DNA from: Aporrectodea caliginosa
Lineage: Eukaryota; Annelida; Clitellata; Crassiclitellata; Lumbricidae
NCBI GenBank assembly: GCA_020284085.1
Contig: JACEVL010000771.1
Span: 303,001 to 367,000 of the forward strand
Direction of reading: 5' to 3'
DNA: 64,000 nucleotides
Part shown: positions 35,401 to 46,860 of the stretch, piece after piece
How the letters are laid out: every line of letters starts with the position of its first letter
Numbering within the stretch: the stretch's first letter is position 1
Notes under the pieces: generated by a model
Seen by the model: the letters and a program-made list of their open reading frames with translations, nothing else
Database searches by the model: none
Told to the model about the DNA's origin: nothing
Made by a program: the position numbers and the translations under genes

Positions 35401-38400
35401 GAAATCAACCCTTCCAGTTTTCTGATTTTATATTCAGCGATTTACTGAATGTAAAATGAGGGCTGTGGAAAAGAATCGAAGAAGCAAAAAGCTAAAGCAA
35501 ATGAAAAAAGGTGCGGCCTCCTTAAAACTGGGATGAATATATTTTTGCTTAATGAAAATAGCTTGGTAAGCTTTACAAGTCAAGCCACACATGTATGGTT
35601 TTAGTTATCACGTATCTTCTGCAAAGTCAACAAAGAGATTAGGATTGAGCAGACACTATTGGTATCATATAAAATAGCGTTCTGCTTACAACACGTCTGC
35701 TGAGCAGTGCACAATAAGCTTGACACAGCTAGCTTCCTTTACGCTATGAGACTAGAGCAGATGGTGGCTGAAAATACTCGTTATAACTGATGGCATGTTG
35801 CGTGTCACCTTTTGTACAAGTGTGACAATAAAGCCTTTGTCTTTAATAGAAGCCGATCGTCGCACACTGGCTCGGCCTCATATCAAAAGACGCCTAATAG
35901 AGTATTACGACATCAGAGAGCAACATCTTGATCATCTTGGACGTGGCCTTAAATCTATAGCTGGAACAGTGAACAACCATGATGTAGAGCAAGTCGATCT
36001 CAACTTTCTCCGTGTTGTGTATAGCAAAATAACACTTAAACCCTAAGCGAAAAGTGACTCTCAAATGCAGCAACCCTTCACGTATTACTCGTCAATAGTT
36101 TCCTTAGAAAAAGGAATCAAGTGATGAGGCACGAAAGACTGATCCAGACTGAAACACCAACCTTGGTACTAAAATGGACTCACTGATTGCCGAACATCGA
36201 TCCAAAATCTTAAGCGACCGCAAAGACGTCAAAGTCTCTGAGTTGTGTAAACTCATCACACTGGCAAATTCTCCCACTGCCACCATAACTCTGACCGAAC
36301 CGGAAACTGTTAATTCTCACTTTGCTAATACTGTCACTGATTTAAACAACTGTCATACTAAAATTCATGATCAGCAATCTAAACTACTACCAACAAGTCC
36401 TGATAAAGTTCTGCAGGTATTTCAAATAGAAAAACGCTTATCAACTACAAAACAAATGTCACCAGGAATCGACAATATTCCGTAGTGGGTGATCACTTGC
36501 AACTGTTCTGATGAACTTGTAGGAATCTATTGTGACCCATAAAACAAATGTGTCTCTCAGCCAGAGCAAACCACTAATGTTCTGGAAATGGGCTGCTGTT
36601 AACCTAATTCCTAAGGTAGACGCATATTGCTGGTCTTTCGGATTTACGACCCATTTCAGTCACTCCGCTCCTCTCTTGAATGGTTGAAAAATTGCTGTGC
36701 ATCGCTTCTTGCTTCCTGCTGTTCCTAAGCATGTCTTGCATGATCAGTTCGCTTTTCGTAATAGTTATTGAAAGCACTACCTGGTTACTTGTCTATCCCT
36801 TACACCAAATAACCAAACTTCTTGAACACAAGACCTATGTTTTTGTCTCCTAATTAATTTTTTCAAGGCATTCGACCCCCATCAACCACCTCATTCTCCT
36901 CCAGAAACTGAGGAATCTCGATATTCACCTAACTACTCAAACTGGATGGCTAACCTCTCAAGTGGTCGAAAGCAGGCTATTAAATTAAACGCAAAACTAT
37001 CAAACTGGTTACCAATTATCCAAAGTAGCCTATTGTGCGAGGATCTGGGCTGTTTATAATATGCATCACAGCTCTCTGCACTTTATGCAACGACAACAAC
37101 CTGTGTAAATACATGTATGCACTGCTGATAACTTAAGTCTACTTAATCCCGAGACTGTAACCATTGAGTTCAATGCAGAATTTGACAATATTTGATAATT
37201 AAATTAGGGGGTGGGCCACCCTAAATAAACTCAACATAAGCGTCTTCAAAACTTTTAAATAATTTTCAGGCGGCAAGGTATCGAACGCCCTTTAGACCAC
37301 TCTCTGCCTCTATCCGAAATTTAGCAGCTCAACAGTGTCAAGCTGCTTAGAATAATCCAACAGTCTAACTTCTCTTGTCAAACCATATTTACTACAATCT
37401 TTGTCTAATAAACTAACGACACTTTCGTCTCGACCAGTTAAGATAGCTGGACCTACATAACTCGAAACTCGACGTCGTTTTTGAAGTGATGGTTATTTCA
37501 AGAATCAGTTATGCACTACCTACCGATGTTGAATTTCTCACCTCACATGATATAGCGCGGAACCTATTAATGCAACTCTGAAAAAGACAGAGCTGATTGC
37601 TCGAGCAGACAAGAAGCTCTTCCAAAAATCGCAGTTCTTTGACCACTGCGCTCATCAGCTGCTTCTGGCACCTCTTCGTGAGGACAAGAACTTATTTCGC
37701 AAGAGAGGGCATCATTCCACGCAGTCTTTTCTTTAATCTACATTGTTTAAAAGTTGTCTTGTTAATCGATGCATCTTTAGTCTTATTGAGTTGTACAGGT
37801 GCGACTTTATAATCTTCCCCTGTTACAGCATACTGAAAAATGCATGTAATCGTTGCATACAATGTTACAGTAATGAACGTGCAGCTTGTCTGCTGCAAAT
37901 AAAGGCAACTTATATATTTACTTTATAGGTTCAGTGTCAGTCATTCGCATTTGAGTTGGGGCAAGTTGCATATAAAATTAGCCGTTTGGGTCTACTTATA
38001 ATATGGGTGTACGTCTTGGTGCCTGTTTATCAAAGCTCATGTAACCTGTCTCACATGATCCGTTTGAGTTGCAAAGTTCCCTAGAATGTCGTTACCGTTA
38101 ACAGTTATGTCTAAATATAATATTAGCACGTAGTATGTTTATTACACAAACTTAGATCAACCCCAACGTTCTTTAATTTTGCATTGCGTTTCTGCATTGC
38201 AGACTTCTCTTTAATACAGTTTCAATTTCCCTTAACTACACGTAGAACAACATGTTGGATACAAATGTGATTCCGAAATTTATTCCAGGATGCTTTGCTT
38301 TTTAGCCTAACGACGAAACATACTTCTTTGTGGATGGTTATGCTGCGCTCGAAAGTGCCGTAGAGCCTGTGTTGGAGCAACTCTGTGCCCTGTTAGGTGA

Positions 38401-38422
38401 GAATGAAACAAACGCCTTATGA
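32419..38422 (+). CDS. Secreted single-VWA-domain protein, gene B2 (4 coding exons)
   Basis: Coding exons are 32419-32479, 33965-34169, 35040-35346 and 38306-38422, giving 229 aa. The signal peptide is residues 1-18. The VWA domain covers about residues 25-220. Metal-site residues are D33-G-S35-D-T37 and D144 in IVITDG. The threonine loop is absent: after P107-E-G109 the chain reads EYEDLVSATVVITDVY. Cysteines are at 22, 39, 46, 177 and 218; the A-specific pair (73, 169) is missing. Sequons are N150-A-T and a C-terminal N-E-T. Acceptors are TAAACAG, TCTGTAG and TTTTTAG; donors are GTAAGT, GTAGGT and GTGAGA. The last exon fits in phase 0 and encodes the final helix (LESAVEPVLEQLC). Its C-terminal extension is ten residues longer than in A. 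Intron 3 (2959 bp) holds a decayed LINE. It diverges strongly from A1, so the two subfamilies are old. Confidence 0.82.
34264..34327 (-). mobile_element. SINE/LINE tail relic in B2 intron 2
   Basis: Duplicate of 30272-30335; the surrounding 34170-34396 is the end of the 4 kb unit. The rest of intron 2, to 35039, holds nothing I recognise. Confidence 0.7.
35850..37830 (+). mobile_element. Decayed non-LTR retrotransposon in B2 intron 3
   Basis: Frames are broken by many stops and shifts, but reverse-transcriptase landmarks remain in order. These are MSPGIDNIP (36456-36482), a D/H-rich FSKAF-like segment near 36870, LILLQKLRNLDI near 36890-36930, and SRISYALPTDVEFLTSHDIA near 37500. The C-terminal region rich in F, H and R lies at 37590-37830. 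It is a different family from the CR1-like copies at 38.9-42.5 kb. The degree of decay suggests an old insertion. Confidence 0.65.
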
Positions 38423-38514
38423 AATCATTGAAGATGTTCCTTTGCATAGTCAGTGGAAGTGAAGCCACTTGTTGTTGTAATCTCTGAATTATTATTTATA
38501 ATCGAATCATCATT

Positions 38515-38860
38515 GCAAACTTTCCGTTAGTTGTTCGGCAGTTTCGCATCTCACCATTTTATATTGTTATCAGCTGATTAACTAGCGTTATATTGTTAAT
38601 AACGTAACTATTTTGATTGACATTATTTCTGTAAAGTTTTTAATCCCTTTTTTAGAGTCACTGCTTTAAAGCGACAGGACTCGACCTTACAAGATTTTGC
38701 AGAATTATTAATGATAGCAAGCCGGAAATGCGATTATGCATGTAGTGTATTGTTCAATGATGCTGATGTCTTGATGCTAATTGTTATAGGCCTACTCTAA
38801 TTAAACTAGATTAATGTAAAATTGTTAAAGCGGCTCTGTAGTCATATACATCGTACATTA
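38515..38860 (+). repeat. Conserved 3' flank of gene B2, first copy
   Basis: TTGCAAACTTTCC followed by TTCGGCAGTTTCGCATC matches 8813 onward after A1, 22260 onward after A2, and 42785 onward. Paralogous noncoding flank. Confidence 0.55.
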
Positions 38861-38880
38861 ATTAATTAATTAATTAATTA

Positions 38881-40410
38881 ATTCATTCATTCATTCTGAG
38901 AATGCATTTGGTGCCTCATCAAGAGACATATTCAGAGGCGCTCCAGCTTAGTACAGCTAAAAAAGTGTGATTTTGCGGGGCTATGAGCCGCAGGGAGTTT
39001 TACCGAGGCAAGGCCCAGCAATTGAAAAGGCCCGACGCTGTCTAATAGAAGTGTAGGCCTAAGCTCGTGGGACCTAAAGCTCCCCTTTGTCGAAGAGCGA
39101 AGAATTCGACGGGATGCGAGGTCAGAGATAGGTCGACAAAGATCAGACAAGTTGGATGGAGCACAACTAAGAGGGCACCGCCAAACAAGTGCAGCAACTC
39201 GGGAGCAGATGCGCTGAGAAACAGGGAGCCAGTGAGGAACATCATGCATATAAGCAGAGTCAGGAGCATGTTTATGAAGGCTGTCGATAAGGAGAGCGGC
39301 TCAACGGAGTACTCGATCAAGGCGCCCAATTATCTCAAGGACCGAACTACAGTGATCAATTCTACTGTTGACAAAGGCATGCACAAGAGCCACAGAAACA
39401 TTATGAGAGAGGGTTCGTGAGACAACCTGTTGTTGACGAAGTTGGTAGAAGCAACTGCGAATTACCAGATTAATATGCTGTGAGAAATTCAGCTCTTGAT
39501 CCAAAGTGATCCCGAAGTCTCGAACTGTAAGAGAGAAATATATATGAGAAAATGTCACCACTAGTAGGCTCAAGTCAGTGGACGCCAATAATTGTCTGCG
39601 GTTACCTAGACAGCTGAACTGGGTTAGAAGGGTTCAGAAGCAAACGCTTTGATGCCATCTATGATGAGAGAGCATCAATGGCATGGGACATCAACGATAC
39701 AGAAAAAACTACATCAGCGGCGAGGCAGTGTACATATTGCATCAAGTTGGTGTAAAATGCCACATGTGGACAGCAAGTAGCTAATACCAGCTGTGTAAAG
39801 AATATACTGTAAAGGGCCAAACACTGGGCATAGAGGCACCAACACCCACACAGTTAGTGCGCTCAGACAGAAAGGAGCGAGGCCATTTTAAGGGAGCAAC
39901 ATACATATCCAAAGGAGATAGCGAGGCGCTCAATCAGGATAGAGTGATCAGCTGAATCAAAAGCCTTACTAACGTCAAAAAGAGCATAGAGGGTAGACTT
40001 ACCACTGCCCATTGCGGCATAGAAATCGGTCAGAAGTCGAAACAAAAGTGTATATGTTGAATGATTCCTCCGGAAACCCTATTGCTGAGAGGGAAGTAAT
40101 TCATGCTTGTCAAACTATGCATTTAAATGTGTATGCGACAATGCGCCCTAAAATTATAGACAAGAACGTAATATTGGCAATTGGCCGATAGTTGGCTGGA
40201 TCATTCGAGTCCAGATCACCTCGCTTCAAAACTGGAAAGGGGAGGACGGAGGATGAACTTCTTGGATCGTTCGATTGCATAGTATAGTGAAGAACTGCAT
40301 AAGTCACTTTGATGTAATGATTCAGTGTGATAGTCCTATATGACTTCTGTTGAAACTCAGCAAGCTATCCATCAAAATAGGCATCCTTCGGGTCTGCACG
40401 CTTGAAAGGA
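38881..40410 (-). mobile_element. Decayed CR1/Jockey-like LINE, minus strand
   Basis: In minus-strand order it encodes DSNDPANYRPIANITFLS (40307-40110), LLTDFYAAMGSGKSTLYALF with DVSKAFDSADHSIL (40045-39863), VRDFGITLDQELNFSQHINL (39588-39301) and a VPHWLPVSQRI segment (39249-38932). The catalytic middle is present only as broken frames. The 3' end has the (ATTC)n tail at 38881-38896. It belongs to the same family as the copy at 40880-42510 but is far more decayed. Confidence 0.75.
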
Positions 40411-40879
40411 AGTCAGAGTCTTGATACAAACGATAGCGAAAAGGTGTTGTATGCACAACGCTGGCAAGCACAAATTGTTAAGAAAACAGAGACCTTGGAC
40501 AATGTTGTAATATTTGGATGGCTGAACACCAGGTCGTCTGGTTCAGCACGAGATCACAATTAGAAATATTAATATTTGACTGCTGTATTCTGTTGCAGAT
40601 GCCTGCAGTCATGACATGATACCTTTCCTCGGAATGTCAGCATGTAACTTCTGAGAACTGAAGTTGTCCCAGGATTCTCGATTCTGCTCGACTCAAGTAT
40701 GTTCTTTCGTTATATTTGCTAAGATACCTGCAACCATTAGCTTGAACGTGCACTTCATTTCTGTATTTGTTGCTTTTGCGCAGATAGTGTCTAGTATCCA
40801 AACCCTGCAATATACGGTCGTCAACATTGCCATGCATGATCTTTTCACGTACATGTATACGGAGAGAACGTGACACTAG

Positions 40880-42510
40880 TGCAGAGCTGCGCCGCTTCAT
40901 TCTTTCCTCTCCATCAAAATCTTGTGAACTTGATCCTCTCCCGACGTTTCTGCTACAGGAATTTGTCGATGTGCTACTACCGTTTCTTACTGTTCTGTGC
41001 AACCGGTCTATTGCGGATGGAGTTCTACCACCGTCGCAGAAGCGCTCAATCCTGGTTCCTGTCCTCAAGCATAATGGACTTGACTCATCTGATCCTGTCA
41101 ACTTTCGACCTATTGCTAATGTTTCATTTCTGTCGAAAATTATTGAAAAGATTGCTGCTTATCAGCTTACTGTTTATTTAGAGGCAAATAATATGCTTCA
41201 GGAGTGCCAATCCGGTTTTCGGAAAGGCCACTCCACTTAAACCCTCTTGCTCCGACTCCTTTCTGACATTTATGGGGCTATAGATAGTTCGCAACTCACT
41301 CTGCTGGCCTTGTTCGATGTTAGTGCTGCTTTCGACACTGTCGATCATGAAATTTTACTTAAGCGGCTACAAATTTCATTTGGCCTGTCTGGTAACTTTC
41401 TTGGTTGGCTGGGTTCATTCCTCAGTGATCGCTCTTTATGTGTGGTCCATGGGCCCTCCAGGTCCTCATGGGTCCCTGCCCCTTACGGCCTTCCGCAGGG
41501 CTCGGTGCTGGGTCCCCTTCTTTACATCATTTACACCTCTGAAATTGGCTCCCTACTTACTGCTTCTGCTGTGCTAGCTCACCTGTACGCTGATGGCGTT
41601 CAGGCCTACCTGCACTGTCTTGCTGCTAACGCCACTGCTGCTGTTCAAGCAATGAGCCTGGCTTTGGGCACCCTGGTGACCTGGATGTCAACGAACCGCT
41701 TGCGCCTCAACCCATCAAAAACCCAATTTATCTGGCTGGGCACTCGGCAGCAGCTTGCGAAGCTAGACCTATCCACCATTGCTTCAGACTTCCCTCAATT
41801 TGTCTTTTCCTCTGTTGTCCGTGACCTTGGAGTTACACTGGACCAAGAGTTAACCTTTGCCCCTCATATAAACCGTCTCTGCCGTGATTCTTACTATCAG
41901 TTACGCCAGTTCCGCACTGTTGCTCGCTCACTTACTTCGAACTCCACCGCTACACTCATCCACTCTTTTATCACAGTCCGACTTGATTTCTGTTGCTCAC
42001 TCTATGCTGGTCTCCCAGCTGGTCGGTTGGGGTGCCTGACCCGGGTCCTGCGCTCTGCCGCACGCCTTTGCGGACGTATTCCTAAATTTGGCCACGTCTC
42101 AGGTTATATGCTGGATGTGCTTCATTGGCTCCCTCTACTGCAGCGGATCTGGTATCGGATGATCTCTTTGGTCTGGCGGTCCTTGCTGGGTCTAGCCCTG
42201 CCTACCTACGCGACCTCTGCTGCCCTACCTTGGGTGCTGCGGGTCGTCGCTCTCTCCGCTCTACTGAGCGGGGCGTGCTCATGGTCCTTTTGCCCGCACA
42301 GCTACTAAGCAGAATCGCGCCTTCTCAGTGGTTAGCCCCTCCCTCTGGAATGGGCTTTCTTTGGCACTGCGATTGCATCCCAGAATCCACTCTGAATCTT
42401 TCTATTCTTGCCTCAAAACTATCCTTTTCAGCCGTGCTGGGGTCGGGAGCGCTCCTGAGTAGTAACCTTGAAGGGACGCTATATAAATCTGTGTAATGAA
42501 TGAATGAATG
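40880..42510 (+). mobile_element. 5'-truncated CR1/Jockey-like LINE with target duplication
   Basis: A 17-18 bp duplication, GAGAGAACGTGACACTAG, flanks the insert at 40862-40879 and 42510-42527. The reading frame (40880-42308, one frame) is broken only by a TAA at 41238-41240. The family motif GHSTET suggests a GAA-to-TAA change. Motifs are NFRPIANVSFLSKIIEK, DVSAAFDTVDHEILLKRL, PQGSVLGPLLYIIY and HLYADGVQAY. The catalytic YADD is YADG here, so this copy is dead. A frameshift near 42190 moves the C-terminal segment (SPAYLRDLC) to another frame. The tail GGTCGGGAGCGCTCCTGAGT ends in (ATGA)n. It split the paralogous 3' flank. Confidence 0.9.
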
Positions 42511-43094
42511 AGAGAACGTGACACTAGGCTTTAAGAACTTAGAGTTATTCAGCATACTTTCCAAACGTTTAATTGTCAGTGACTTCTTCGTTTTGAAAAT
42601 ATATTTTCCGCCAACGAAATGTTTTTGCCTGAATACTCCGTGATCGGAGGTTAAATAAAATAATGTGCCTTACGACAGGAACGTTTCAAGTGTTCGCTAA
42701 CGCAGTCTTTTGCAGAGTCCATGAGAGTTCAGCGACGTGTCGAACAACACTAGCCATGTTAATTTTTGTTATCTAATTGCAGTCGCAAACTTTCCAGTGA
42801 TTCTTTGGCAGTTTAGCATCATACCGCTTTTGATATTGTTTTCTATTGTTTTTATAACATTGATTGGTATGGCTTTTTAAAATTGCAGTTTCTGTAAAAA
42901 CTTGTTAAATTTATTATATGATACAGGTGTCAGTCCGACATTATCCCGGATGCCACCAAAAAGCAGTAGGCCCTAGTCTTAAGTCAAGAAAGGAGACATC
43001 ATTCGTTGTAGGGTAAAAGACTGTTCCTTACTCGAAAGCCCAACAATTCAACAGATAAATCTTTTAAATATTTGAATTGCTGAATACAACGTTA

Positions 43095-43370
43095 AATGGA
43101 TTGTAATTACGACCATTTATATAGCGTCGTTGGTAGCAAGCTACTTCTAGGACGCTTCACAAAACAGTCTACTGTCAGCGTAAATGTTAGTGCTCGTGGT
43201 TACGTAGTTTTAACTGTTTTTAAAAGTCGGTAAACTTTTGGTTTCCTGAATGGGTGCAGGAAGACTGTTCCAGGCACGTGGACCAGCGACCCGAAAGGCT
43301 CGATCACCCGCTTTGGTTTTAGTGGCTGGCACTAAAACATCGGCGGACGGATCAGGTGAGCATGAGATTA
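43095..43370 (-). mobile_element. LINE 3'-end fragment, minus strand
   Basis: The minus frame reads TKTKAGDRAFRVAGPRAWNS then LPAPIQ and LPTFKNS, a typical LINE C-terminal motif. It differs from the neighbouring CR1-like family. Confidence 0.65.
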
Positions 43371-43868
43371 GAATGTGAAATGTTAATGTAATTCCTGTTA
43401 TTTTCGATTGCAGACGACTACCTGACAACTATGAAAATTGAACACTGAAGATGATTCCAAATTGTTCGAATCTCGACGACACGCAATAGCTTTTTTGTCT
43501 AATTTAACTCAAATTCTCTGCAACTGTTAGCTTGAACTAACATTGCTCTTCCGCTATGTCAGCGTTAGCATGATCTAATAACATTTTGGTGTATACATAT
43601 ATTTCTGGTTAAAGTACGCGCGATCGTACTTCACACACTTCACAAAATGTTAATTTTCAATGACTTGTCAATGACTTATTCTTTTGAAAATTATATTTTG
43701 ATGCATTGAAATGTGTTTTTGATTTTAAATAGCCCATGATTAGAGATTAAATATACCTTATGATGGAAATACAATGTTGGTAATAACTAAGTGAGGAACT
43801 ACATGACAGAAAAGGAAACATCGCACTTGATCCTAAGCATGTTGCAGATGTAGGCTAATAATGAGGTC

Positions 43869-43869
<1 letters not shown>

Positions 43870-43905
<36 letters not shown>
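43870..43905. repeat. (TA)18 microsatellite
   Basis: Pure TA run in the second 3' flank copy. Confidence 0.95.
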
Positions 43906-43909
<4 letters not shown>

Positions 43910-44532
43910 TTGAAATGATCAGAGAAGGAAGCGTGAGTTAAATGGGACAAGGGTGCCAATCAAAGTAACACCTTGCTGCTAAACTATTCTAAATGAAGCT
44001 AGATGAATACAAATAGCATCTTATCCTATCAGCTAGTTTATGTTTTAACTTGGCTCATATCTTATCTTTATCTTATCTAATGGCTTCGCAATCGTGGTTG
44101 TCATAATGCTTCTAAAAAACTTTCTATGCCATAAAAAAGAGTAAATCTAGGCGAGTAATCAAGCATGCAACCGTTTAAATATATTTGTCATTTTCTGTGA
44201 TAAGCATAAAACTAGGTCGATAAAATGCAATACTTTTGGAGCGTGATAGAAAAGAGAAGTAGCCTACGGTCATTTCTGTGAGAAGATGTTTAGCAATCGA
44301 GGTTTCACTTAATGCTTAGCTGAAATCATTGAGCAAGAGAGTGCTGGACCGGTTCAATAATCGATTTAATTTAGTCGATAGAAGAGAGACCTGGAACCCG
44401 AATACTTTGGAAGAGTAACGAAGAGGAGTTGGCTGTACCTATACCAAAGTGGGAATGGTATTTTGCTGAAGAAATAAGTCTCAGGCCTCCCCCGGGAGAA
44501 GGGAACTGCACGGTATCCGAGATACCCATGGT

Positions 44533-44971
44533 TAGGGCTGCCAACCGTCCCGGAATCGCCGGGACAGACCCGGAATCGGCCTTGTATGTCCCGTGTCCCG
44601 GATTGATCCCAAATTGTCCCGGAATGTGGTGGAGATATCCACTTCACCAGAATGAATTTTAATGTTGTTCTTTTTTTCGCACACTAAACTCGACAAGTTG
44701 TACGATGAATTTTGCGTTCTGCGTTCTATCAGACCTGACATTGTTGGCTCAGCATCGGAAATTAGACAGCGCTAGGTTTAAGTCTTCAATACTTGGAAAA
44801 AAACACTGAAACCGTTTCCCACGCTTTTTGCGAGAGAGTGTTCAGCATTATGAACGACGCAACATTCTTAACATAGGCCTACAATGACATGGTAAATTGG
44901 TAACGGCATAGGCTACCTATCAAGTGACCACGGGCGTCCCGGAATGGGAAAAGCAAAAGTTGGCAGCCCTA
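44533..44971. mobile_element. Short hAT-like MITE, 439 bp
   Basis: The ends are perfect 13-bp inverted repeats, TAGGGCTGCCAAC. The 8-bp duplication CCCATGGT flanks it at 44525-44532 and 44972-44979. GTCCCGGAAT-type motifs repeat inside both ends. It has no coding capacity. The near-perfect ends and duplication suggest a fairly recent insertion. Confidence 0.88.
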
Positions 44972-45523
44972 CCCATGGTATACGTTAAAGAGACGCTATC
45001 CTATCAGATATTTTATACAGCTTAGTTCACGCAACTGAGTTGAGGAGATATTATAGGAATCATGAGAAAAGAAGATAGCAAGATGGTGTGAGACACAGGC
45101 TTGGACTGGGCCGCCGGGACACCGGGAGATTCCCGGTGGGCCGGCTCCCGGAATAGAAAAGATAGAGTATTATATTTTGGTTCTACTTCTTAATTCCTAT
45201 TTAATAATGATGTCCTGCACAGAGCGACAACTCTCCTGTAGGGTAGAGTGGACAAAACGCCCCCTCTCCGCTCGGTCGGCCTATGCTACCTAATTAACTG
45301 GTTGACTGTTCTGGAGTCTTAGTTTTACCCTATTGAGATAATCTTCAGTCATTTGTCTTTTGATGGCTTGCTTATATTTGTTTTCAATAAAATTAAGTTT
45401 TTCGTGTTTCTTTGTAAGAGTTCTCTGCCAAAACTCTGTATCAATAATGGTGCCAAAATGATATGCACAGCCATTAAACAAATATAGGTTTAAGGTATAT
45501 CATATATCGAATTACTGTGCATA

Positions 45524-45803
45524 ATTCATTCATTCATTTCAGATATTTATATAGTGCCCCTTCAAGATTTCTACTCAGAGGCGCTCCCAACCACAGCGCG
45601 GACACTGAATCGGAGTTTCACGCCGAAGCGCATGAGCAATTGCGAGTGAAGGACTTGCCCAGGGTCCCTACGCGGCGGCAGGGGTGGATTCGAACCCGCA
45701 ACCCCTCCGGCTGCAAGGCACCAAATATACCCCCTTGAGGTGGATTCGAACCCGCAACCCTCCGGCTGCAAGGCACCGAACATACCTCTACACCACCGCG
45801 CCT
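45524..45803 (-). mobile_element. tRNA-derived SINE with internal duplication
   Basis: Same family as 18919-19148, reversed. The (ATTC)n tail is on the left, then the shared tail (TTCTACTCAGAGGCGCTCCC) and the body (GCCGAAGCGCATGAGCAATT). The tRNA-like head is on the right. The box B segment GGTGGATTCGAACCCGCAAC occurs twice, about 56 bp apart, so this copy carries a partial tandem duplication of its head. An (AATG)n run follows the head. Confidence 0.8.
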
Positions 45804-45956
45804 CAAATGAATGAATGAATGGGACTTTTTAATGATAGGGCCTATGGACAATCTCACATAGAAGCACCGAGCGGGGCAAAACGCCCCCTATGAAACTTTC
45901 TGACCTGGGCAAAAGTATTTTCTATTTAATTATTTTTTATGTAATCTTTGTAAAAA

Positions 45957-46019
45957 ATTCAGAGATCTTAACTTCTTAATAGTTGCAACTATTAACTTAA
46001 GAAGTTAAGATCTCTGAAT
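45957..46019. repeat. Perfect 23-bp hairpin with nested palindrome
   Basis: ATTCAGAGATCTTAACTTC at 45957 and its exact complement ending at 46019 form 23-bp arms. The 17-nt spacer contains most of the palindrome AATAGTTGCAACTATT. An RNA copy would fold into a strong stem. Confidence 0.85.
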
Positions 46020-46689
46020 GGTGTTGCACCAATGCAGTGATTGCAGATCTTTTATGTGCATCGACTTTCAGATATTTAAAACGATAACCTTAAGATGTTT
46101 CTCGATGTTATTTATTACGCAATAATTGTTTTTCCTGTGTTAAACGGTATAGAAAGGCAGTCATAAATACCCTCAGAGACAAATAGTACATCTTTAAAGA
46201 GCATATTAAGTAGTGAATTAAGGCTTTAAAGGTCACAAAGGTTTCCTGAAAATACAAATTTGGCAAAATGCCACCTTTGAAGCATTTTCTATTAAACTAT
46301 TTTTTAATGCCATCTTTTAAAAATTTTATAGAACACAATTGTACTTTATTTGGGACATTCAGCACTAGACCTTGCAGTAATTTCATGCTTAGGCCTAATC
46401 CTGTAAGGTTTCGCGCCTTCAGCGTTCGCTAATATGGGCCGCCCATGACCAAATTTCTTGGGCCGGTTTTGGAAGCCAGTCCGACCCTGGACTGAGACAT
46501 AGGCAGAGAGAGTAAAAAGGACAGAAAAACAGGAAGAAGCTATCCTTTAAGAAAATGCGCAGTTGCTGTTTAAATAACTGTAAGGTCGGCAAACATCATT
46601 ATTGAACACAAAGGGCCATAAAGCCGCCATATAATATGCTATAGATCTCTAAGCAATATATATATTTGTTACACATATTTGTTGCCGAG

Positions 46690-46860
46690 AGCCAGCCTTT
46701 ATGAGGCCACGTCAAATAATGTAATTTATGAGTGCCTGTCTGGCTATCAGACCGTGTCCCAGGCGACATGAAAGGACACGTGGGAATCATTTACTGTAAC
46801 TACTGCGCAAAAGAGGCATTCGTGTTGAGCGCAAAGATCAAGCCAAGACCAGTGCTTAAA
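46690..46860. repeat. Dispersed repeat, copy 1
   Basis: It matches 53640-53810 closely (both hold CTATCAGACCGTGTCCCAGG followed by CGACATGAAAGGACACGTG). I recognise no protein. It may be part of an unidentified retroelement. Confidence 0.7.

Larger units (their letters stand above)
42528..44000 (+). repeat. Second copy of the VWA-gene 3' flank
   Basis: 42528-42700 continues the flank interrupted by the LINE. At 42785 (CGCAAACTTTCCAG.GATTCTTTGGCAGTTTAGCA) the flank starts again. It continues through the 43440-43540 block (GAACACTGAAGATG) and the 43905-43980 block (ATTGAAATGATCAGAGAAGG). No VWA exon remains between the two flank copies. This suggests a deleted gene copy or a flank-only duplication. 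Confidence 0.5.
45096..46492. mobile_element. hAT-like element, about 1.4 kb, with nested SINE
   Basis: The left end CAGGCTTGGACTGGGCC and the reversed right end CAGGGTCGGACTGGC fit the hAT-type CAGGGTCGGACTGG terminus. TGAGACA occurs on both sides (45089-45095 and 46493-46499). The right end carries about three extra bases, so the exact edge is uncertain. The interior includes a SINE (45524-45803), a long hairpin (45957-46019) and AT-rich filler. No transposase frame is seen. Confidence 0.65.
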
